Below, in pieces: positions 1 through 6,931 of a stretch of 10,081 nucleotides of DNA. The notes under the pieces are model-generated. The model was not told where the DNA came from. It made no database searches and worked only from the letters and a program-made list of their open reading frames with translations. Origin of the DNA: Perkinsus olseni (taxonomy: Eukaryota; Perkinsozoa; Perkinsida; Perkinsidae); assembly GCA_013115135.1 (NCBI GenBank), contig JABANP010000967.1, forward strand, positions 1-10,081. The letters run 5' to 3'. The position numbers and the translations under genes are program-made. Each line of letters begins with the position of its first letter. Positions within the stretch are counted from its first letter, which is position 1.

Positions 1-389
1 CGGCCCTATCCGCCAATTTGCTGATGTCTCAACAACAACAACAACTCGCTAATGTGATGATATCATCCTCGACCCCCATATAGGCTACATGGCAACGGCC
101 CTATCCGCCAATTTGCTGATGTCTCAACAACAACAACTCGCTAATGTGATGATATCATCCTCGACCCCCATATAGGCTACGGCAACGGCCCTATCCGCCA
201 ATTTGCTGATGTCTCAACAACAACAACAACTCGCTAATGTGATGATATCATCCTCGACCCCCATATAGGCTACATGGCAACGGCCCCTATCCGCCAATTT
301 GCTGATGTCTCAACAACAACAACAAAACTCGCTAATGTGGGATGATATCATCCTCGACCCCCTATATAGGCTACGGTAACGGCCTCTAT
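1..389. repeat. Satellite array, left block (about 90-99 base units)
   Basis: Four near-identical units start at 1, 96, 186 and 281 (95, 90, 95 and 99 bases), plus the first ten bases of a fifth. Each unit runs from CGGCCCTATCCGCC through a (CAA)n run and a perfect 12-base palindrome, GATGATATCATC, to CATATAGGCTAC. Length changes come mainly from the CAA count and from an optional AT before GGCAAC. The block stops inside a unit at 389, where LTR sequence begins. No function can be read from it. Confidence 0.95.
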
Positions 390-390
390 A

Positions 391-654
391 TGTTACAGCT
401 AGAGCCTGGTTCAACACTACTCAGCTGTTAGACTATCATCGCTACACTTACCTTCACTGCTGCTGCGTATCATTAGTATCAGATAGCCATCTGACCTTAC
501 TATGCGCTTTGCACTAGCGTCCATGTGTATACGTGCTGTCCTAAGCTTAGCGTAGTAAGCTGTAGTGCACATCATCACGAAGCTTCTCTCGAGTCCAATT
601 TTACCTTTTTTGGGTCCCGTCTCAAACAGCCACACTGTACTGAGTTATAGTGCA
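391..654 (+). repeat. LTR copy 1, truncated at its 5' end
   Basis: It matches LTR2 from LTR position about 44 onward and begins abruptly after satellite sequence. Its 3' end is intact: TATAGTGCA at 646-654 is the exact reverse complement of the LTR start TGCACTATA seen at 1711 and 3091. It is essentially identical to LTR2 up to about 590 and then diverges. Confidence 0.8.
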
Positions 655-1685
655 GTAGTGGTAGCAGCTCATCGTTCTCGAAGACCACTTTCGGACTTCC
701 GCCCCGGTGCCTTCTCGTCTTCATGGAGGTCGGGCCCAAACTCTGATTGTGCAACGAACTCTCCCTCAACATGTTCTGTTCGGTGTCAAGTTGCTACAAT
801 TCTTCGAGGCGAGCTATTTCTACACCTTCGGTTGCTTCTCGTTCCATCACGGTGCTCCTACTGGTCATCTTCATACAACTCCGTACAAGCCGACAATGGT
901 AAACCGCCTAGACGCTCCCCAACAAGTCCACAATGGCGTAACCCCTAGACACTTAGCCTTCGCCCACCGGAACTACTACCCTTTACCCCCGATCGCCCAG
1001 GATCAGCTGGTGAGAACTCCCATCCTACCTCATGTTCTCCAGTAGCCCGTATACACTGGCCCTTCAATCGGTTGCGGTCACCCCCATCCATGACCTTATC
1101 CTCAGCATCTCGCGTTCCAGCCCATCTCAGAACTATGGCCTACCCCGCCTACGGAACATTTGTAGCTTTTATGAAGGTACTTACAGCTTCGTCGCCCTTA
1201 CAAGCCCCCCTAGAGTATGGCGCGGACATGACCTCGCTCCTCTGCCTGGTTGATCCGGCAGAGTCGTCGTTCGTCATATTCGGGAACTCATCTCTCAAGC
1301 TCCTCCTCTGCAAAGTCCAACTCTGACTACAACTATGAGTCCATCTCCATCAACTCTATCTCAGCTACCTCGTACTGCGACGGATGTGATCCATGTGCTG
1401 CTTACCGTACAGCCCCTTCTACAAGAACAACTTATTGTACCATTAACTCCATCCAAGGATCAATCCGCTCACTCCTCTATCTCTACCTCGTCTTCGTCTT
1501 CCTCTGCTGCAACTATCGGAAGATCTGATCGGTCTGCCCAATCTTGGCATTCTCTTCAAGCCTCCTCTTGGGAGTCAGCCCCAAGCGGTCCAGTCCGACG
1601 TTCACGACGAGTCCCTGTGAGATTCGATCCCACCGGTTCTGCTAATGTATGTAGTTTCGATGATCAGCTCTATCCTATCCGATAA
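565..1685 (+). pseudogene. Degenerate Ser/Pro-rich reading frame of the LTR element, copy 1
   Basis: A frame opens at 565 in the LTR and runs to a TAG at 946-948. It stays open after that stop to 1326, but a 2-base difference from copy 2 near 1110 puts the downstream part in another frame. The last part (1335-1685, 116 codons) is Ser/Thr/Pro-rich, contains RRSRRVPVRFDPTGSAN, and ends just before the purine tract. That basic, proline-containing stretch resembles linkers between integrase and reverse transcriptase in copia polyproteins, but this is a weak resemblance. Indels of 6 and 12 bases against copy 2 are multiples of three. No enzymatic motif is visible. Confidence 0.35.
659..667 (+). 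other. Primer binding site of LTR element, copy 1
   Basis: TGGTAGCAG begins four bases after the LTR end. This is the usual start of a binding site complementary to the 3' end (…CTGCTACCA) of initiator-methionine-type tRNAs, which prime many LTR elements. The tRNA of this organism is not in the window, so the pairing is inferred. Confidence 0.6.
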
Positions 1686-1691
1686 CGCTTC

Positions 1692-1708
1692 GGAGGGAGA
1701 GAGAGAAA
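1692..1708 (+). other. Polypurine tract before LTR2
   Basis: GGAGGGAGAGAGAGAAA lies two bases (CC) before the LTR start TGCACTATA. This is the expected place and composition for the primer of plus-strand synthesis in an LTR element. An identical tract lies at 3072-3088 before LTR3. Confidence 0.7.
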
Positions 1709-1710
1709 CC

Positions 1711-2018
1711 TGCACTATAGTGACAACATTGGTGACGCCTATAATGTTAGCTATGTTACAGCTAGAGCCTGGTTCAACACTACTCAGCTGTTAGACTATC
1801 ATCGCTACACTTACCTTCACTGCTGCTGCGTACTATTAGTATCAGATAGCCATCTGACCTTACTATGCGCTTTGCACTAGCGTCCATGTGTATACGTGCT
1901 GTCCTAAGCTTAGCGTAGTAAGCTGTAGTGCACATCATCACGAAGCTTCTCTCGAGTCCAATCTTACCTCTTTTTGAGCCCCGTCTCAAATAGCCGCACT
2001 GTACTGAGTTATAGTGTA
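1711..2018 (+). repeat. LTR copy 2, the only full-length LTR (308 bases)
   Basis: It starts TGCACTATA right after the purine tract and ends TATAGTGTA at 2018 (CA has become TA), followed by four bases and TGGTAGCAG at 2023-2031. It serves as 3' LTR of the first unit and 5' LTR of the second. It is almost identical to LTR3 over their shared length, differing by a swapped pair near 1832 and one extra C near 3361. Confidence 0.82.
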
Positions 2019-3065
2019 GTAGTGGTAGCAGCTCCTTGTTCTCGAAGACCACTCTCGGACTTGGACTTCCACCCTGGTATTTTATCGTCTCCATGGAGGT
2101 CGAGCCCAAACTCTGATTGTGCAGCGAACTCTCCCTCAACATGTTCTGTTCGGTGGTAAGTTGCTTCAACTCTTCGAGGCGAGCTATTTCTACACCTTCT
2201 GTTGCTTCTCGTTCCATCACGGTGCTCCTACTGGTCATCTTCATACAACTCCGGATACAGCGGCGTACAAGTCGACAATGGTAAACCGCCTAGACGCTCC
2301 CCAACAAGTCCTCAATGGCGTAACCCCTAGACATTTAGCCTTCGCCCACCGGAACTACTACTCTCTACCCCCTATCGCCCAGTATCAGCTGACGATAACT
2401 CTTATCCTGCCTCATGTTCTCCAGTAGCCCGCATGCACTGGCTCTTCAATCGGTTGCGGTCACCCCCTTCCATGAGCTCATCCTCAGCATCGCGTTCTAA
2501 ATCATCTCAGAACTATGGCCTACCCCGCCTACGGAACATTTGTAGCTTTTTTGAAGGTACTTACAGCTTCGTCGCCCTTACAAGCCCCCCTAGAGTATGG
2601 CGCGGACATGACCTCGCTCCTCTGCCTGGTTGATCCGGCAGAGTCGTCGTTCGTCATATTCGGGAACTCATCTCTCAAGCTCCTCCTCTGCAAAGTCCAA
2701 CTCTGACTACAACTATGAGTCCATCTCCATCAACTCTATCTCAGCTACCTCGTACTGCGACGGATGTGATCCATGTGCTGCCTACCGTACAGCCCCTTCT
2801 ACAAGAACAACTTATTGTACCATTAACTCCATCCGAGGATCAATCCGCTCACTCCTCTATCTCTACCTCGTCTTCGTCTTCCTCTGCTGCAACTATCGGA
2901 AGATCTGATCGGTCTGCCCAATCTTGGCATTCTCTTCAAGCCTCCTCTTGGGAGTCAGCCCCAAGCGGTCCAGTCCGACGTTCACGACGAGTCCCTGTGA
3001 GATTCGATCCCACCGGTTCTGCTAATGTATGTAGTTTCGATGATCAGCTCTATCCTATCCGATAA
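1974..3065 (+). pseudogene. Degenerate Ser/Pro-rich reading frame of the LTR element, copy 2
   Basis: One frame spans 364 codons from 1974 to 3065, broken by three stops: TAA at 2160, TAG at 2328 and TGA at 2631. Copy 1 lacks the TAA but shares the other two. The C-terminal 116 codons (2715-3065) are the same Ser-rich block as in copy 1, with a few substitutions. Two stops shared by both copies mean the common ancestor was already non-coding here, or the product is made in pieces. No gag zinc knuckle or polymerase motif is visible. A 154-codon frame on the opposite strand (2244-1780) is an alternative, but it reads backwards through the LTR. Confidence 0.35.
2023..2031 (+). other. Primer binding site of LTR element, copy 2
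   Basis: TGGTAGCAG is conserved exactly between the two copies although flanking bases differ, and sits four bases after the end of LTR2. Confidence 0.6.
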
Positions 3066-3090
3066 CGCTTCGGAGGGAGAGAGAGAAACC

Positions 3091-3382
3091 TGCACTATAG
3101 TGACAACATTGGTGACGCCTATAATGTTAGCTATGTTACAGCTAGAGCCTGGTTCAACACTACTCAGCTGTTAGACTATCATCGCTACACTTACCTTCAC
3201 TGCTGCTGCGTATCATTAGTATCAGATAGCCATCTGACCTTACTATGCGCTTTGCACTAGCGTCCATGTGTATACGTGCTGTCCTAAGCTTAGCGTAGTA
3301 AGCTGTAGTGCACATCATCACGAAGCTTCTCTCGAGTCCAATCTTACCTCTTTTTGAGCCCCCGTCTCAAATAGCCGCACTG
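3091..3382 (+). repeat. LTR copy 3, truncated at its 3' end
   Basis: It starts TGCACTATA after the second purine tract (3072-3088) and follows LTR2 closely until CACTG at 3382. Satellite sequence (ATCCGCC) takes over there, so about 17 terminal bases are missing. Confidence 0.82.
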
Positions 3383-3856
3383 ATCCGCCAATTTGCTGAT
3401 GTCTCAACAACAACAACTCGCTAATGTGATGATGTCATCCTCGACCCCCCATATAGGCTACGGCAACGGCCCTATCCGCCAATTTGCTGATGTCTCAACA
3501 ACAACAACAACTCGCTAATGTGATGATATCATCCTCGACCCCCATATAGGCTACGGCAACCCTATCCGCCAATTTGCTGATGTCTCAACAACAACAACAA
3601 CTGGCTAATGTGATGATATCATCCTCGACCCCCATATAGGCTACGGCAACCCTATCCGCCAATTTGCTGACGTCCCAACAACAACAACTCGCTAATGTGA
3701 TGATATCATCCTCGACCCCCATATAGGCTACGGCAACGGCCCTATCCGCCAATTTGCTGATGTCTCAACAACAACAACAACTGGCTAATGTGATGATATC
3801 ATCCTCGAGCCCCATATAGGCTACGGCAACCCTATCCGCCAATTTGCTGATGTCTC

Positions 3857-3888
<32 letters not shown>

Positions 3889-4027
3889 CTCGCTAATGTG
3901 ATGATATCATCCTCGACCCCTATATAGGCTACGGCAACGGCCCTATCCGCCAATTTGCTGATGTCTCAACAACAACAACTCGCTAATGTGATGATATCAT
4001 CCTCGAGCCCCGTATAGGCCACGGCCT
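3383..4027. repeat. Satellite array, right block (seven units)
   Basis: Counting from ATCCGCC, units begin at 3383, 3474, 3564, 3654, 3744, 3834 and 3945. Most are 90 bases. The 3834 unit is 111 bases because its CAA run has grown to about ten triplets. The last unit decays after GTATAGGCCACGG near 4025, giving a diffuse edge toward the ATPase side. These units lack the AT before GGCAAC seen in some left-block units. Confidence 0.95.
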
Positions 4028-4570
4028 TATTCTCCAAATAGGCTTCTCAATGGCATAATATGAGCAGCGCGAAGGACTGGGTGTGATTTTTTCCGACAGC
4101 CACAGTCAGCAGATGCCACGGCATCCACGACGCGTTATGGTCCAGCTGAGAGGTCTGCGCAGAAACGATATTCTCTTCCGGTGGTAGTTCCATTCTACTG
4201 CAACACAACGAGAAGCTCGTGCATTCCGAGGGAAAACTGCTACAATTAAAGCTGGAAAAGCGAGCTCCAAGGCTCAGAGGACAACACCACGAGTTCACTC
4301 ATCATGGGTTGTAAGGAAGCATCCGGGTTTACGAATATCCAGAAGGCTCAGGCTGAGTTCGAACAGCGGTATAACAGTGATAACAAGCGATGGGATACGA
4401 AGAAGCAACAACATATCAACCCTCATTCCACAGCCAATCCGTGACAACTTGGCTTCTGCGAGAGCCCGTCATCTAACAGGCCCCTTTACTTACGCGAGGC
4501 AACAGAGCAGTAGAGCTTGGAGGGGTAGCCGCTTGCCAGAACCGTACAACGCACAGTACAAATGCATCAG
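4028..4570. other. Region without a convincing gene, downstream of the ATPase
   Basis: This is the 3' flank of the minus-strand ATPase. No repeat family from elsewhere in the window is seen here. A plus-strand frame at 4304-4444 (46 codons, starting MGCKEASGFTN, rich in Q/K/E/N) and an upstream frame without a start codon (about 4137-4310, containing HNEKLVHSEGKLLQLKLEKR) look somewhat protein-like and could be decayed exons or a gene remnant. Both are too short to call. Confidence 0.4.
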
Positions 4571-6931
4571 TCACGCGGTTTTGTGTGCACGTAACTTGAC
4601 AACCCATTTCCTCCAATACGACCCAGAGAGACCGAAACCAAAAGCAGCGTGTTGTATTGCTATATAGACGAGCAAAATAATTGTCATTGTAACTCTGAAG
4701 GACGCCGGGTACACGTTATTCGGGCCATCATATCCCAGAGTCGAGATAGCAGGAGATGTCCACGGGTATCTTTGCAAAGCGAGCTCAGCGCCGGGACCGG
4801 AAGGTCTGCAGTCGTAGCTCGGCTGAGGCGACCAGTCGATGAGCTCGGGTACTGCCTTCTGATAAGTATGGATTTGGGGGCCTAGGAAACACCCACCAAC
4901 CAATCCTACTGAGTATTGCTCGATGACAGGGATGCCTGCGGTTTGAAGAGATGCACCGGTGTCGCAGTTAATGCGAAAAACGCAGGATAGGTCCCCCGGC
5001 TCAACCCAGAGCAGGCTGAAGATCAAGACGTTGACGAGAATATACATCACGTTCAAAGCCCAATTCCAGAGCACGCTCTTCCTGAAAGCCCCTCCATATG
5101 AGGAGACATAGGCGTGTGTGCTCAGAGCTGTCAGCATGAGGCAGACTTGGACAGGCATATCGTAGTTGTCGCCTTTTTTCGCCCACTCCTGCGGCGGGAC
5201 ACGTAGGTCGAGAGTGTTAACGCGATTGTACCACTCCCTGTTAGAAGGCGACCACAGGATAGCGAACGCTACAAACTCGGCGACCCAGTATGACAAGATG
5301 GGCAGAGTGCATACCAGAATGGTCCTCCACCCGAGCAGAGATCCGCTAGGACGATAGTCTGCAAGCCTGGTCGATGGACCGGAGAGAGTCATTGTCCACA
5401 CCATCACAACGCTGATGAGAATATCCTGAGTGATCCAGAACCACTCGCCCGGCACCTGGTTGCCGATGATAGTACCGACGATTCGGGAACTGGTGAGGGT
5501 GAATGCATATACGATAAAGAAGGAGTAGGTGGCGATGTTTGTAGCAAGGCAGGCGCGACCCTCCCGGATCATGTCAACAACCGTGAATAGGGATCGACCA
5601 TCACGACCGGAACTGAAAGGTGAGACCATAGATGCTTCTGCATCTGATAGAGCCATACCGGCATGAGCAGCACGAAGGGCGCCGCAGTCATTGCCACCGT
5701 CACCACACATGCCAACCACCAATTTCTGAGATTGGAGGTACTTCGTCACGTTCACCTTGTCCTCAGGCTTCATGCGAGCAAACACGAAGATATCCTTCCA
5801 CAAACGATCGAGCTCGAGGGGGCTTCGGGCGAGATATTTCCACGCAGACCTTGTCACAGCGAGTTGGTCTACGCCGGTCTTGATATCTGAGCATGGCTCG
5901 TTTCTGTCAGTATCAGTCCACACCAACTCGTCGGCCTTCTCATCGAAGTCACCCAGTAGAACTCGTGGCCCTCCTCTAGTGGCCCCGATTATACCGCACT
6001 CCTTGGCGATGGCGATACCGGTTAAGACGTTATCACCAGTGCACATGACGCTGCGAATGCTCCCGGCAGTCAAGGCTTTCATGGCAGCTGGCGAGTCTGG
6101 TTTCATTTCGTTACGGAAGAGTAGAAGACCACACATCGATAGGCCCAGCTCGAGAGAGTCCCTTCTAGCCGATACGATCTGCTCGTCGGTCAGGGAGTCG
6201 TCCAGAGTTTTGCTGGCCATCGCCAAGGTGTAGAAGTTATTAGAAGCACAAGCCTCGGAGACTTCGACATAGTCTGCTGGGATCGTCTCGGGCAGGGAAA
6301 TCGCGGCCACGCGTTCGTACGACCCCTTAATGACGACGATCGCCTCCCCGGTGGACAAGTCCCTGACCACCGAGCCGGACGTCATCCTGTTGTGATCGAA
6401 GTCGAGCTTCTTTAAGACCTTCAGCTTGTGCTCGCCCTTTGGTGAGGTGATGATATTCTCCGAGCCCTCCTCCCCTGGGTTGGGGAGAGACCATCCAGTT
6501 GTAGTAAACATCGACACTTCGACGTTATTACCCACCAAGGTCCCATCACGCAGACTCGTCACAGTATGGCAACACGCCAAGCCGTATTGCATCCTCAGGG
6601 GAACCTTCTCTGATATCACGGACTTATTCTGGTCATCGAGAGGAGGCAAACCAGGCTCGAGCTGCACCTTGCTCATGAACTCTCGCTTGGAAGCGTCGAC
6701 GGCCACCACAGCTGCGAAGTCCATTCCGTCTTTGGTGATGGTACCGGTTTTGTCGAAGACCATAGTCGATATCTTTCCGGCAACGGGTATCCTTCCTGGT
6801 TGCAGACATGAGATCTTATGATGTTTCTCTAGCCTATAAGCCGTGTTGAAGTCAGGAAAAGAACGATGATGAGGACGGCATACAGACCAAGGATGCCGTA
6901 GACAATCGGCAGCTGGTCCGCATATTTGAAC
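4571..6931 (-). CDS. P5 ATPase last coding block: M3, catalytic domains and M5-M10, with a frame break
   Basis: From 6931 the frame gives FKYADQLPIVYGILGLYAVL and the rest of M3, then TSTRLIG and a stop at 6829. A second frame, readable from about 6860, gives NTAYRLEKHHKISCLQPGRI, then PVAGKISTM and VFDKTGT, and stays open to the TGA at 4571. Counting from the Met at 6763: phosphorylated Asp 4 in DKTGT, KGS 146-148, TGDN 242-245, RMKPEDK 330-336, GDGGND 354-359 (usually GDGAND). Hydrophobic helices follow around YSFFIVYAFTLTSS, ITQDILISVVMVW, ILVCTLPILSYWVAEF, CLMLTALSTHAYV, NVMYILVNVLIFSLLW and TMTIILLVYIAIQ. No further intron is needed. Confidence 0.85.
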   Translation of the reverse strand, partial: VQICGPAADCLRHPWSVCRPHHRSFPDFNTAYRLEKHHKISCLQPGRIPVAGKISTMVFDKTGTITKDGMDFAAVVAVDASKREFMSKVQLEPGLPPLDDQNKSVISEKVPLRMQYGLACCHTVTSLRDGTLVGNNVEVSMFTTTGWSLPNPGEEGSENIITSPKGEHKLKVLKKLDFDHNRMTSGSVVRDLSTGEAIVVIKGSYERVAAISLPETIPADYVEVSEACASNNFYTLAMASKTLDDSLTDEQIVSARRDSLELGLSMCGLLLFRNEMKPDSPAAMKALTAGSIRSVMCTGDNVLTGIAIAKECGIIGATRGGPRVLLGDFDEKADELVWTDTDRNEPCSDIKTGVDQLAVTRSAWKYLARSPLELDRLWKDIFVFARMKPEDKVNVTKYLQSQKLVVGMCGDGGNDCGALRAAHAGMALSDAEASMVSPFSSGRDGRSLFTVVDMIREGRACLATNIATYSFFIVYAFTLTSSRIVGTIIGNQVPGEWFWITQDILISVVMVWTMTLSGPSTRLADYRPSGSLLGWRTILVCTLPILSYWVAEFVAFAILWSPSNREWYNRVNTLDLRVPPQEWAKKGDNYDMPVQVCLMLTALSTHAYVSSYGGAFRKSVLWNWALNVMYILVNVLIFSLLWVEPGDLSCVFRINCDTGASLQTAGIPVIEQYSVGLVGGCFLGPQIHTYQKAVPELIDWSPQPSYDCRPSGPGAELALQRYPWTSPAISTLGYDGPNNVYPASFRVTMTIILLVYIAIQHAAFGFGLSGSYWRKWVVKLRAHKTA

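Larger units (their letters stand above)
391..3382 (+). mobile_element. Tandem array of a short non-autonomous LTR retroelement
   Basis: The sequence repeats with a period of 1380 bases: LTR1 391-654, internal 1 655-1710, LTR2 1711-2018, internal 2 2019-3090, LTR3 3091-3382. The shared middle LTR is what recombination or head-to-tail joining of LTR elements produces. LTR ends, primer binding site and purine tract all agree on plus-strand orientation. The internal part is only about 1.05 kb and shows no reverse transcriptase, protease, RNase H or integrase core, so mobilisation would need another element (TRIM/LARD-like). The first LTR lacks about 44 bases at its 5' end and the last lacks about 17 at its 3' end. 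Family assignment (copia or gypsy) is not possible from what remains. Confidence 0.8.

Noticed and set aside
391..637. Placing the LTR start at TGTTACAG (391), where the array begins
   Set aside because: The terminal inverted repeats and the purine tract put the start at TGCACTATA (1711, 3091); 391 is a truncation point.
1780..2244. 154-codon minus-strand frame in the LTR element, with a helix-prone start
   Set aside because: It reads backwards through the LTR, against the orientation fixed by primer site, purine tract and LTR ends, and in copy 1 it is broken into two pieces.
1..4027. Reading the satellite as a CRISPR array
   Set aside because: There are no unique spacers; whole units of about 90 bases repeat head to tail in a eukaryotic context.
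5757..6233. Long plus-strand frames opposite the ATPase (also 6426-6821 and 8159-8566)
   Set aside because: They are shadows of the conserved ATPase coding sequence and have no domain of their own.
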